A DNA stretch of 41,892 bases from Cytobacillus horneckiae (GTDB lineage Bacteria > Bacillota > Bacilli > Bacillales > Cytobacillaceae). This document shows positions 15,316 through 24,290 of this stretch, in pieces; the stretch's first letter is position 1, and each line of letters begins with the position of its first letter. Both the position numbers and the translations under genes were made by a program. Under the pieces are notes generated by a model that made no database searches, had not been told where the DNA came from, and was given only the letters and a program-made list of their open reading frames with translations. The stretch spans positions 1-41,892 of the forward strand of contig NZ_PISD01000042.1 in assembly GCF_002835735.1 (NCBI RefSeq), given 5' to 3'.

Positions 15316-16425
15316 ATGCCGACATCAATCGTGAAAGGCGCTCCTGGACATTATAGAATTGGCGAAGGCATTCTAGGAGAGCTACCAGAGTTCATCGCAG
15401 AGCTGCAAATTAAAAACCTACATATCATTTCTGGAAGAAAATCATGGCAAGCTACAAAGCCATATTTACCAGAAGAAATTACTAGGTTGGAAGAGTCAAA
15501 TTTAACCTTTGTTGAAGGTCATACGACATTGGAAAAGGTCAATCAGCTAGCAAATAAACTAAAAAGCAATGGGATAGATGCTGTATTAGGAATTGGCGGC
15601 GGTACTGCACTTGATATTACTAAAGCAACTGCTGTACAAGCAGATATTAAATCCATTTTAATTCCGTCTATTGCTGCTACTTGTGCCGCCTGGACACCAT
15701 TGAGTGTTTTTTATGATAGGAATGGCGCTTTCACGCATTATACAGAGTTTCCGTTAGCTACTACGCTCGTACTCGTTGAACCTGCCATCATTGCCGAAGC
15801 GCCTGTGCAATATTTAAAGGCTGGAATCGGTGATACGTTAGCAAAATTTTATGAAGCCGATGCGTTAATTGAAGCATTTTTCACAGAAGAGGAATTGCCA
15901 GTGCCTGTCAAGGTTTCTCAATTTTCAGCAATCATTTGTCGCGATGTCTTGCTAAAGGATGGCCAATCTGCACTTGACTCTGTCAACAAGGGAATAGTTA
16001 CAAATGAGTTAACTAGAGTAATAGAAGCGATCTTCATGACAGGTGGCATGGTGGGCGGATTTGGTGAAAAAGCAGGCAGAATTGCTGGTGCTCACTCCAT
16101 TCATAACGGCCTTACAGAAGCAAAAGAGGTGAAATCCCTTCTTCACGGGGAATTAGTCGCCTATGGCATACTTGTTCAATTAGCGTTAGAGGATAAGCAG
16201 GAGGAATTAATAAAACTTCTAGATTATTATCAAACATGGGTGCTTCCAACCAGCTTAAGTCAATTAAACATAGCAAATGAAAATAAAGAACTTTTATCTG
16301 CAATAATTGAAAAAGCAATTCTTCCCCATGAATCTATTCATTTTATGAAGAGAGAAATTACGAAAGAAGCAGTATTTGATGCAATGATGATGGTAGAAAA
16401 GCTAAACCTAACAAAAGCTAGCTAA
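15316..16425 (+). CDS. Iron-type alcohol/glycerol dehydrogenase family protein (HcxA/YbdH-like)
   Basis: An NAD(P)-dependent dehydrogenase of the GldA-like branch. With the ATG at 15316 (GAGGAAG ribosome binding site) it has 369 residues; the frame is open further upstream but there it lies in the riboswitch terminator. The nucleotide-binding GIGGGTALDITKA and the SIAATCAAW segment are typical of the family. Likely metal ligands are in AGIGDTLAKF (Asp), GAHSIHNGL (His) and LLHGELVAYG (His). Closest in type to E. coli HcxA, a 2-oxo-acid/2-hydroxy-acid dehydrogenase. It is the first gene after a SAM riboswitch and before methionine importer genes. A role in converting a methionine-related keto or hydroxy acid, for example 2-keto-4-methylthiobutyrate, is inferred. 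Confidence 0.85.
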   Translation: MPTSIVKGAPGHYRIGEGILGELPEFIAELQIKNLHIISGRKSWQATKPYLPEEITRLEESNLTFVEGHTTLEKVNQLANKLKSNGIDAVLGIGGGTALDITKATAVQADIKSILIPSIAATCAAWTPLSVFYDRNGAFTHYTEFPLATTLVLVEPAIIAEAPVQYLKAGIGDTLAKFYEADALIEAFFTEEELPVPVKVSQFSAIICRDVLLKDGQSALDSVNKGIVTNELTRVIEAIFMTGGMVGGFGEKAGRIAGAHSIHNGLTEAKEVKSLLHGELVAYGILVQLALEDKQEELIKLLDYYQTWVLPTSLSQLNIANENKELLSAIIEKAILPHESIHFMKREITKEAVFDAMMMVEKLNLTKAS

Positions 16426-16452
16426 ATATACAGAAAAAAGGGAGAGAACATC

Positions 16453-17274
16453 ATGAAAAAATGGTTATTGACTAGTGTATTGTTTGCTACATTAACAGTA
16501 CTTGCTGCCTGCGGTAGCGAAGAGGCAGATTCAGAAAGCGGCGGATTATATGCTGACGAAAAGTTAGTTGTCGGTGTAACAGCTGGACCGCATGAGCAAA
16601 TACTCGAAAAAGTAATTGAGCTTGGCAAAGAAGAAGGTTTAAATATCGAGCCTAAAGTCTTCACGGATTATGTAATGCCGAACGTAGCCCTAGCTGAGAA
16701 AGAAATTGACTTAAATATTTTCCAAACAGAACCTTACTTTAATGCATTTATTGAAGATAGAAACTTAGATTTAGTGAAATCATTTGATACAGTTTCATTC
16801 CCAATGGGGATTTACTCATTAGAAGTGAAAGATATCGCTGAATTAAAAAAAGGTGCTAAGATCGGCCTGCCAAGTGATCCAACAAACAGCGGACGCGCTC
16901 TGCTATTATTTGAAAAAGCTGGCTTAATTGAGTTAGACCCGGAAAAAGGGATTAATTCTACAGTAAGAGATATTGTCAAAAACAATGGAGATTACGAATT
17001 TATTGAACTTGACTCAGCACAGATTGCCCGTCAATTAGAAGAGCTGGATGCAGCCGCTATCAATACAAACTTTGCTATCGAAGCTGGCTTTGTGCCATCA
17101 AAGGATGCTGTTTTCATTGAGCCTAAAGATTCTCCATACGTGAATCATGCGGCGGTAAGAACAGAGGATAAAGATGATGAGATTATTCAAAAGCTTGCCG
17201 ACCTTTATCGCAGTGAAGAAATCGAAAAATTTGTAGAGGAAACATTTGAAGGATCAGTCATTGTTTCTTGGTGA
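16453..17274 (+). CDS. metQ: Methionine ABC transporter substrate-binding lipoprotein MetQ
   Basis: Captures methionine outside the membrane for MetNI. The 273-residue product starts with a lipoprotein signal (lipobox LAAC, Cys at about 20). It carries the NlpA/MetQ fold markers GVTAGPHEQIL, NIFQTEPYF and GLPSDPTNSGRAL. It lies 27 bases after the dehydrogenase stop and 47 bases before metN, in the SAM-riboswitch operon. Confidence 0.95.
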   Translation: MKKWLLTSVLFATLTVLAACGSEEADSESGGLYADEKLVVGVTAGPHEQILEKVIELGKEEGLNIEPKVFTDYVMPNVALAEKEIDLNIFQTEPYFNAFIEDRNLDLVKSFDTVSFPMGIYSLEVKDIAELKKGAKIGLPSDPTNSGRALLLFEKAGLIELDPEKGINSTVRDIVKNNGDYEFIELDSAQIARQLEELDAAAINTNFAIEAGFVPSKDAVFIEPKDSPYVNHAAVRTEDKDDEIIQKLADLYRSEEIEKFVEETFEGSVIVSW

Positions 17275-17321
17275 TTTTTTTCATAAAAGAAGACATTCGC
17301 TTAACGGAGGGAGATTGAAGC

Positions 17322-18359
17322 ATGATTGAACTAACAGGCATCACTAAAACTTTTACAGGAAAACAAGGTCCCATACATGCTCTAAAAGATGTTTCGCTAT
17401 CAGTCAAACAAGGCGAGATTTACGGTGTCATCGGATATAGCGGTGCTGGGAAGAGTACGTTAATCCGCTGTGTAAACCTTTTAGAAGCCCCTGACCAAGG
17501 CTCTGTAAAAGTGAAAGATGTAGAATTAACAGCATTATCCCCTAGGAAGCTTCGCGAAGCGAGAAGTAATATCGGAATGATCTTCCAAGGATTTAATTTG
17601 CTTAAAACAGCAACGGTCTATGACAATATCGCCCTTCCGCTTAAATTAACAGGATTGAATAAAACGGTAGTAAAAGAGCGGGTGGAAAAATATTTAAATA
17701 TTGTGGGGTTAAATGAAAAGAAAAATGCTTATCCTTCGGAGCTATCTGGTGGTCAAAAACAGCGGGTAGCGATTGCACGTGCATTGTCACATGAACCGGA
17801 AGTTCTGCTCAGTGATGAAGCGACAAGTGCGCTCGATCCCGATACAACTGAAGCAATACTTGATCTTTTATTAAAAATTAATAAAGAGCTGGGCATTACG
17901 ATTTTACTAATCACACATGAAATGAACGTCATCCAGCGTATTTGCGATAAGGTGGCAGTCATGGAGAATGGTGAAGTAATTGAAGAAGGCAAAACAAAAG
18001 ATATTTTCACTTCACCCCAGCATTCAACAACGAAGCGGTTTGTTAATAGCCTTTTCTCGCATGATATACCGGATGAAATGCTTACTAATCTGAATAAAAC
18101 GGGACATGTCGCCACACTGTCATTCTTTGGTGAGTCATCAGGCGAACCAGCGCTTGCCTTAGTTAGCAAAAAGTTTGATATTTTCCCGAATATATTATCA
18201 GGCAGCATCACCCGCTTAAAAGATGAATCATTTGGACAGCTACTCGTTCATTTAAAAGGGGAGTCATCTGAAATAAAAAATGCGGTTCAATTTTTAAAAG
18301 AACAGGATGTTCATGTGGAAGGAGTGAAGATCAGTGGAGACAATCAACGAGTTTCTTGA
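17322..18359 (+). CDS. metN: Methionine ABC transporter ATP-binding protein MetN
   Basis: The ATPase of the methionine importer, 345 residues. Walker A GYSGAGKST near 38-46, signature LSGGQ near 140, Walker B VLLSDEATSALDP and a C-terminal NIL domain (about 260-340) that senses methionine in this family. The Walker B aspartate is preceded by Ser, as in other MetN. A GGAGGG ribosome binding site precedes ATG 17322; its 3' end overlaps metI by 26 bases. Confidence 0.95.
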   Translation: MIELTGITKTFTGKQGPIHALKDVSLSVKQGEIYGVIGYSGAGKSTLIRCVNLLEAPDQGSVKVKDVELTALSPRKLREARSNIGMIFQGFNLLKTATVYDNIALPLKLTGLNKTVVKERVEKYLNIVGLNEKKNAYPSELSGGQKQRVAIARALSHEPEVLLSDEATSALDPDTTEAILDLLLKINKELGITILLITHEMNVIQRICDKVAVMENGEVIEEGKTKDIFTSPQHSTTKRFVNSLFSHDIPDEMLTNLNKTGHVATLSFFGESSGEPALALVSKKFDIFPNILSGSITRLKDESFGQLLVHLKGESSEIKNAVQFLKEQDVHVEGVKISGDNQRVS

Positions 18360-19005
18360 CTTATGGGGAGCTGATCTCTGGACCTCCACCATTCAAACAT
18401 TTCAAATGGTTGGTATTTCTCTAGCTATATCTATTTTAATTGGACTGCCATTAGGTGTCCTGCTTGTGTTAACAAGACCCGGCAAAGCGTTAGGAAATAA
18501 ATATGTATATAATGTATTAAACGTCATTATTAACGTGATACGTTCCGTCCCATTTATTATTCTATTATTCTTTATTCTGCCGTTTACTAAATTCATAGTC
18601 GGTACATCTATAGGTGTAAAAGGAGTCATTGTTCCGCTCGTCGTCTATACTGCTCCCTATATTGCAAGATTAATGGAATCAGCACTATTAGAAGTGGACC
18701 GCGGCGTCATTGAAGCTTATGAAGCAATGGGCATTAAGACGCGCCATATTATCTGGTATGTTTTAATCAGGGAATCCCGTTCTTCCATTGTACTAGGCTT
18801 AACGATTGCAACAATCGGTTTGATTGGTGCTACAGCTATGGCTGGTTTAGTTGGAGGCGGCGGTCTTGGAGACCTTGCTTATCGATATGGACATTTGCGG
18901 TATGAAGTCGACGTAATGTATATCACTGTTATTCTATTAATCATCCTTGTTCAAGGCTTGCAGTCACTAGGTAATTACCTGGCAGCGAAGTTAAAGAAGG
19001 ATTAA
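18334..19005 (+). CDS. metI: Methionine ABC transporter permease MetI
   Basis: Inner-membrane permease of the MetNIQ importer, 223 residues with about five helices. The EAA loop is near EAYEAMGIKTRHIIWYVLIR and the conserved GLVGGGGLGDLAYRYG near the C-terminus. GTG start at 18334 with AAGGAG 10 bases upstream, inside the metN coding region, so translation is coupled. Last gene of the operon. Confidence 0.95.
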   Translation: METINEFLDLWGADLWTSTIQTFQMVGISLAISILIGLPLGVLLVLTRPGKALGNKYVYNVLNVIINVIRSVPFIILLFFILPFTKFIVGTSIGVKGVIVPLVVYTAPYIARLMESALLEVDRGVIEAYEAMGIKTRHIIWYVLIRESRSSIVLGLTIATIGLIGATAMAGLVGGGGLGDLAYRYGHLRYEVDVMYITVILLIILVQGLQSLGNYLAAKLKKD

Positions 19006-19007
19006 TA

Positions 19008-19057
19008 AAAAAGATGAGATTTAGCAGAAATGATTACTGCCGAATCTCATCTTTTTT
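19008..19057. terminator. Bidirectional terminator between metI and scoB
   Basis: AAAAAAGATGAGATT and AATCTCATCTTTTTTT form a long stem with an about 20-base loop. T-tracts on both strands serve the converging metI and scoB units. Confidence 0.9.
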
Positions 19058-19081
19058 TCATAAATCGGCAGACCCGATAAT

Positions 19082-19726
19082 CTATTGCAACTGTTCAGGC
19101 ACAATGAAGGTTGCCTCCGTCGCATTTCTTAATTCCTCTAATGTAACGCCATCCTGTAATTCTATTAATTTCATTCCTTGTTCTGTAAATTCAAAAACGG
19201 CCATATCTGTAATCAGAATGTGAACGACGGCTTCACCGGTCAGCGGAAGCGTACAGTTTTTCTTTACTTTAGACTCTCCATGTTTATTTACATGGTCCAT
19301 AATCACAACAATTTTCTTTGCGCCTTGAACTAAATCCATCGCTCCGCCCATGCCTTTAATCATTTTCCCAGGAATCATCCAGTTGGCTAAATCGCCAGAT
19401 TCAGAAACTTCCATCCCACCTAAAATCGCTAAATCGATATGTCCGCCTCGGATCATAGCAAATGATTCTGCACTATCGAAGAAGGAAGCTCCTGATTTAG
19501 CAGTGACTGTTTCTTTGCCAGCATTAATTAAATCAGGGTCAACATCATCAGCATCTGGATAACTACCAATTCCAAGCAGGCCATTTTCTGATTGCAGCAT
19601 TACATTTACATCCGCAGGAATCATATCTGCAATAAGTGTAGGCATACCGATTCCAAGATTTACACACATTCCATCTTCGATTTCTTTTACTGCACGGCTA
19701 AGAATTTTATCTCTTCCATTACTCAT
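19082..19726 (-). CDS. scoB: 3-oxoacid CoA-transferase subunit B
   Basis: The beta subunit transfers CoA between succinyl-CoA or acetyl-CoA and acetoacetate. The 214-residue product contains the active-site glutamate segment SENGLLG (about 50) and GGMEVSESGDLANW near the middle, as in ScoB/AtoA. ATG 19726 has AAGGAGG upstream and is 14 bases after scoA. Part of the gntP-scoA-scoB operon driven by a sigma-54 promoter; with the 3-hydroxybutyrate dehydrogenase nearby this fits ketone-body use. Confidence 0.92.
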   Translation of the reverse strand: MSNGRDKILSRAVKEIEDGMCVNLGIGMPTLIADMIPADVNVMLQSENGLLGIGSYPDADDVDPDLINAGKETVTAKSGASFFDSAESFAMIRGGHIDLAILGGMEVSESGDLANWMIPGKMIKGMGGAMDLVQGAKKIVVIMDHVNKHGESKVKKNCTLPLTGEAVVHILITDMAVFEFTEQGMKLIELQDGVTLEELRNATEATFIVPEQLQ

Positions 19727-19740
19727 TACACTATTCCTCC

Positions 19741-20439
19741 TTATGCCTTTTTGCTCGTTGTTAATCTTTCAATTCTTTTTTCATAATCTTTTCCAGCAAA
19801 TACATGTTGAACATAAACGCCAGGTGTATGTATTTCATCAGGTTCGATTTCGCCAATTCCTACTAGTTCTTCTACCTCTGCAATGGTAATTTTCCCTGCA
19901 GTTGCTACGACTGGATTAAAATTACGAGCAGTTTTTCTATAAACTAGATTGCCAAATGGATCAGCCTTCCACGCTTTTACAAAGGCATAATCCGCAACAA
20001 TGCCTTCTTCCATAATAAAGGTTTTTCCATTGAATTCCTTATGCTCTTTTCCAGTTGCAACCTCTGTACCAACACCTGTTGAAGTATAAAATGCAGGAAT
20101 GCCTGCTCCTCCTGCACGTAGCCTTTCTGCTAATGTGCCTTGCGGAACAAGTTCAACCTCTAATTCTCCATTCAAAAACTGTTTTTCAAATAACTTGTTT
20201 TCGCCAACATATGACGCGACCATTTTCTTTATTTGTTTATTTTGCAACAATAGCCCAAGGCCCCATTCATCTACACCACAGTTATTACTATAAATAGTTA
20301 AATCCTTTGTCCCCTGTTCCTGTAATTTCATAATAAGGTGCTCAGGAATCCCGCATAGCCCGAAGCCGCCTACTACAATGGATGAACCATCTTGAATTTG
20401 CTTAACTACTTCTTCTAAAGATGTAATGACTTTTCTCAT
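19741..20439 (-). CDS. scoA: 3-oxoacid CoA-transferase subunit A
   Basis: The alpha subunit of the CoA-transferase, 232 residues. The CoA-binding loop [13 protein letters not shown] is near the N-terminus (24-36) and the conserved [16 protein letters not shown] is near 110-125. AGAGGAG precedes ATG 20439. Pairs with scoB; activates acetoacetate (or a hydroxy-acid relative) using another acyl-CoA. Confidence 0.93.
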   Translation of the reverse strand: MRKVITSLEEVVKQIQDGSSIVVGGFGLCGIPEHLIMKLQEQGTKDLTIYSNNCGVDEWGLGLLLQNKQIKKMVASYVGENKLFEKQFLNGELEVELVPQGTLAERLRAGGAGIPAFYTSTGVGTEVATGKEHKEFNGKTFIMEEGIVADYAFVKAWKADPFGNLVYRKTARNFNPVVATAGKITIAEVEELVGIGEIEPDEIHTPGVYVQHVFAGKDYEKRIERLTTSKKA

Positions 20440-20471
20440 TCTATTATTCTCCTCTCTTGTGCTTGATGAAC

Positions 20472-20506
20472 AGGAGTATTCCTCTATAATTTTAAGGAAT
20501 ACTCCT
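20472..20506 (-). other. Intercistronic hairpin between gntP and scoA
   Basis: An 11-bp perfect stem AGGAGTATTCC/GGAATACTCCT lies between the gntP stop and the scoA ribosome binding site. No T-tract follows on the minus strand. It is more likely an mRNA processing or stability element than a full terminator. Confidence 0.5.
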
Positions 20507-20512
20507 TAAAGC

Positions 20513-21898
20513 TTAGATAAATAAAGAAATTGCAAACGCAAGTACAAATACAGTTACAGTTTTTAAAATGGTTAAAGCAAAAATGTCACCATAAGACTGG
20601 CGGTGCGTTAATCCTGTTATTGCTAACAACGTAATAACCGCTCCATTATGCGGTAATGTATCCATTCCGCCTGAAGCCATTGATGCGATACGATGAAGCA
20701 ATTCCGGAGAAATGCCCAGCGCATTTGCCATTTGCAAATATTGTGCACCCATCACTTCCAGTGCAATTGATAAACCACCTGATGCTGAACCTGTTACTCC
20801 TGATAAAACATTTACTGCAATCGCTTCGGATACTAATGGATTATTGCTTGCATTAAACACCCAATCTTGAATTGCTGAAAACCCTGGCAATGTTTTCACA
20901 ACATTTCCAAAGCCTACTTCAGAAGCTGTATTAAAGATCGCCAACAATGATCCCATTGCTGCTGCAGTTAAACCAGTCGCAAGGTTAGCTTTAATTTTTC
21001 TCACATTCAACAGCATCGCTATAATTATTCCGATTGTCAAAGCTGATATTAATGACCATGAAGAAGCAACCGTGCTCGCATCTGCAATATTATATTGATC
21101 CGCTAAAGTTGTTGAATCATACCAAAACTTAGCCGACCAATTTGTGCGGCTGAATATGAAGTTTAACGCAATGACAATCACAAGCGGAAGAATGGATAGC
21201 CAGAAGCTTGGAAGCGTTTTTTCATCAACTTGCTCCGGTTCATTTTTATGGCCGGTTCCATATCCCTCTCCCTTTGCGATTGCTTGCTTGCGTCTTCGTT
21301 CAAGCCAAAGCATACCGCCAACAAACACCATAATTGCGCCAATAATCCCGACTACTGGAGCTGCATATGCATCTGTGCCAAAATAGTTCGTTGGTATAAT
21401 ATTCTGAATCTGAGGTGTACCTGGAAGCGCATCCATTGTATAAGTAAATGCACCTAATGCAATCGCACCGGGAATCAACCTTTTTGGTATATCCGCTTCT
21501 TTAAAAATGGCTGCAGCAAATGGATACACTGCAAAAGCAACAACAAATAAGGAAACCCCTCCATATGTTAGCGCTGAACATGCCAGTACAACCGCTAAAA
21601 TTGCATGCTTAGAACCTAGTGAATTAACAATGGTTCTTGCTATCGAAGCAGCTGCTCCCGTCATTTCCATTACTTTTCCAAAGATTGCCCCCAATAGAAA
21701 AATAGGAAAGAACGATTTAATATAATTTGCTGCATTTGTCATATAAGTTTCTGTATAGCTGGGCAGTAATAAACCTCCGGAAATAACTACTGCTAATAAA
21801 GTAACGATCGGAGCAATAATAATAACTGGATAACCGCGATAGGCAAGAAAGATTAATAGTCCTAAAGCTAATATAATTGCAAAAATCTCAATAATCAA
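20513..21898 (-). CDS. GntP-family permease
   Basis: A 461-residue, about 12-helix proton symporter. GntP markers include the TMDALPGTPQIQNIIPT segment near 155-170 and the C-terminal GGMDTLPHNGAVITLL near 410-425. The family imports gluconate or small hydroxy acids. As first gene before scoAB it probably carries 3-hydroxybutyrate or acetoacetate; the same order (GntP-type permease, scoA, scoB, dehydrogenase) is seen in Bacillus subtilis yxjC-scoA-scoB-yxjF. ATG 21898 follows AGGGGGT. The untranslated leader is about 200 bases. Confidence 0.88.
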   Translation of the reverse strand: MIIEIFAIILALGLLIFLAYRGYPVIIIAPIVTLLAVVISGGLLLPSYTETYMTNAANYIKSFFPIFLLGAIFGKVMEMTGAAASIARTIVNSLGSKHAILAVVLACSALTYGGVSLFVVAFAVYPFAAAIFKEADIPKRLIPGAIALGAFTYTMDALPGTPQIQNIIPTNYFGTDAYAAPVVGIIGAIMVFVGGMLWLERRRKQAIAKGEGYGTGHKNEPEQVDEKTLPSFWLSILPLVIVIALNFIFSRTNWSAKFWYDSTTLADQYNIADASTVASSWSLISALTIGIIIAMLLNVRKIKANLATGLTAAAMGSLLAIFNTASEVGFGNVVKTLPGFSAIQDWVFNASNNPLVSEAIAVNVLSGVTGSASGGLSIALEVMGAQYLQMANALGISPELLHRIASMASGGMDTLPHNGAVITLLAITGLTHRQSYGDIFALTILKTVTVFVLAFAISLFI

Positions 21899-22114
21899 AT
21901 AAATACCCCCTTATTCATCATTTTTTTTACAAATCATCTTCATCTCCCCAGAATGGATGATCTGCAGTGAACACATATGATGATTTTCTCCCCTAAAAAA
22001 AATCGTCCCCTTTATTTTTCTAGCTCCCCTTTCTAAGTAACCGTTTTCATTTACTTCAAATCTTCAACTATCCTGATCATACGTTTCCAAAATGAGCCTT
22101 GCCATAATCTATAT

Positions 22115-22130
22115 TGCAAGCTTTATGCCA
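22115..22130 (-). promoter_or_regulatory. Sigma-54 promoter of the gntP-scoA-scoB operon
   Basis: Minus-strand TGGCATAAAGCTTGCA, i.e. TGGCAT-N5-TTGCA, same form as at 11929 and 25265. Predicted start near 22103, about 205 bases before the gntP ATG. No second gene lies in between. Confidence 0.88.
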
Positions 22131-22243
22131 ACCTACTTATTCTCTGATTAATGCATGATATCAGCAAATTATGATTGATTTTTCATAAAATTTGTTCAGT
22201 TATCCTTGCACTGCATCAGCAAACCAAAAATTATGTATGGATT

Positions 22244-22294
22244 TCCGAACATATCGATACAATCCAATTTAATTTCGTTCTGAAATCCGAACAT
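22244..22294. promoter_or_regulatory. Direct repeats, putative enhancer for the sigma-54 activator
   Basis: TCCGAACAT occurs exactly at 22244-22252 and 22286-22294, 42 bases (about four helical turns) apart, 115-165 bases upstream of the -24/-12 promoter. Spacing and location fit upstream activator sites. The remainder of 21899-22403 shows only the promoter and the activator's terminator. Confidence 0.45.
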
Positions 22295-22299
22295 GATAT

Positions 22300-22344
22300 A
22301 AAAAAAGTAACGAACAGAGGTCCGAAAACCTGACTGTTTGTTAC
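22300..22344 (-). terminator. Terminator of the second sigma-54 activator gene
   Basis: Minus-strand GTAACAAACAG/CTGTTCGTTAC stem with an inner AGGT/ACCT extension and a seven-T tail, about 60 bases after the gene's stop. Confidence 0.85.
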
Positions 22345-22403
22345 CTTCATTAATGAAACTTGTTATTTCCAGCGAATATCATATATTAGCAAAAGTGCAG
22401 CAA

Positions 22404-24087
22404 TTATTCTTTTAAAAGGCCATATTTATTCATCTTTTCATATAAAGTTGTTCGACTAATTCCTAGCCGCTTGGCTGCCTCAGTCCTCTTGCCATCCACC
22501 GCTTCCAGACAATTAAAAATCGTTTGCCTTTCTGTATCCTCCATTATTTCCGACAACGGACGGGTCAGCGTTGGTTCTACTCTGCCTCTAATCCCGTCAG
22601 GCAAAAGTTCTGCATTAATCCATTGATCGATCTCCACAATATTCATAGCTCTTTCTATAATGTTCTCTAATTCCCGTATATTCCCTGGCCAGCTATAGGT
22701 TTTTTAATAAATGAATCGCTCTCTCATCTATCCCTTTCACTGGCTTTGACATGATTTGCTCATATTTTTTAATAAAATGTGCAGCTAAAAGCTCAATATC
22801 TTGCTTTCTATCATTCAAGGACGGGATAAGAATTTCCATTACTTTAAGGCGATAATATAAATCAAGGCGAAACTCACCCTTCTCAACCATCTCATCCAAA
22901 TTTCTATTCGTTGCTGCTATAATTCTCACATCGACTGCAATGCTATTAGAAGAACCCACCCGCTCGACTTCCTTCTCCTGAAGAACTCTTAGCAACTTTA
23001 CTTGCATATGAATAGGCAATTCCCCAATTTCATCTAAAAAAATCGTTCCACCGTCAGCCGTTTCAAACTTTCCAGCCTTTCCGCCCTTTTTCGCTCCAGT
23101 AAAGGAGCCTTCCTCATAGCCAAAAAGTTCTGATTCAATTAGTTCTGATGGAATGGCTGCACAATTCACCTTAACGAAAACACCCATTGACCGTTTACTC
23201 GCATGGTGAATGGCATGTGCAAAAAGCTCTTTCCCTGTGCCGCTTTCTCCAAGCAGTAATACATTGGAATCATTTTCTGCAACTCTCATAGCACTTTCCT
23301 TTATCTTTTTAAAGCCAGAATAATCACCTATTAACTGATCAAATGTATAGGAAGACTTGTTGCTTTCACGAAAATCGCCTTTATACTTCTTTAGCTCTAT
23401 CTCCAAAGTATTCAGCCTTTTAAATAATGCCGAAAATTGACCAACATTTTTAAACAGCAGCTTTCCGACTGCCCCTACCACTTTTCCTCCTTTGAAAATA
23501 GGAGAGCGGGTCGCGATCATGTAACCATCGTTCACTTTCTGCAATGACGCTGTTTCTTGCTTCCCTGTCTTCACAACAATGTGCATTCTTGTGTTTTCTA
23601 TAACCTCAGTCACATGTTTCCCGATTGAACTTTTTTGATCAACCTTTAAGAAATCGGCATATGCTTGTGTAAGAATGAGAACATATCCGTCTGCATCTAC
23701 AATTACTAGCCCGTCATAGGCATACTCTAAAATATCCTGAATAAGAATTTCGTTATCGTCGTGTTCTTTTTTCAAAAACTCTGTTGCATCCATTTCAGGA
23801 GAAGAGCAAAGATACATATAATCAGCTTCTTCATAGCCGATTAATTTTTCATACCTGACAATCATTTGTTTATCATTAATCCGAAGCTTAATATTTGTAC
23901 TGTGGAGGGTATTATGCTCAATTAGCTCATAAAACTCCTGCAAGTCCCCTTCAAGCATCCAAAGGAGGCGCTGATTGCAAATGAGTACTTCTTTTTCCCT
24001 ATTAATTACAATCACACCGAATGGCAAGCTCTCAATCATCGTCTTTAATAAATGCAACTGCGTGGAAGTTGGTTGACTTTCCGACAA
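22404..24087 (-). pseudogene. Sigma-54-dependent activator, frameshifted before the helix-turn-helix
   Basis: One gene split in two frames. The first part (TTG 24087 with GGAGGGGG ribosome binding site, to the stop at 22693) has PAS-like sensors, Walker [15 protein letters not shown] (variant of GAFTGA) and Walker B IFLDEIGE. It ends IHLLKNL-stop. Removing one C at about 22699-22700 restores [20 protein letters not shown]..., which joins to the second part (from 22646) with the Fis-type helix TEAAKRLGISRTTLYEKM. Unless corrected, the product lacks the DNA-binding domain. It would regulate gntP-scoAB and probably the 3-hydroxyacyl-CoA dehydrogenase gene. Sequencing error is a real alternative. 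Confidence 0.85.
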
Positions 24088-24236
24088 ATGTAATACGCCC
24101 CCTCCATTTACTTGTTATTCAGCAAAATATTTTATATTAATTTTCGAAGATTGCTATAATTTCATCGCTTCATTATATCATAAACAGTATTTTGCTATTT
24201 TCATTTAGCTAGACTTGTCGCAAATTGTCTGTTAAA

Positions 24237-24277
24237 GAAAAAAAGCCACTTTAAAAGGATTTCCTTTTAAAATGGCT
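24237..24277 (-). terminator. Terminator of the 3-hydroxyacyl-CoA dehydrogenase gene
   Basis: Minus-strand AGCCATTTTAAAAGG/CCTTTTAAAGTGGCT, 15-bp stem with one mismatch, then TTTTTTT. Ends the unit 14 bases after the stop. Confidence 0.9.
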
Positions 24278-24290
24278 GCAGTTTATGTTT

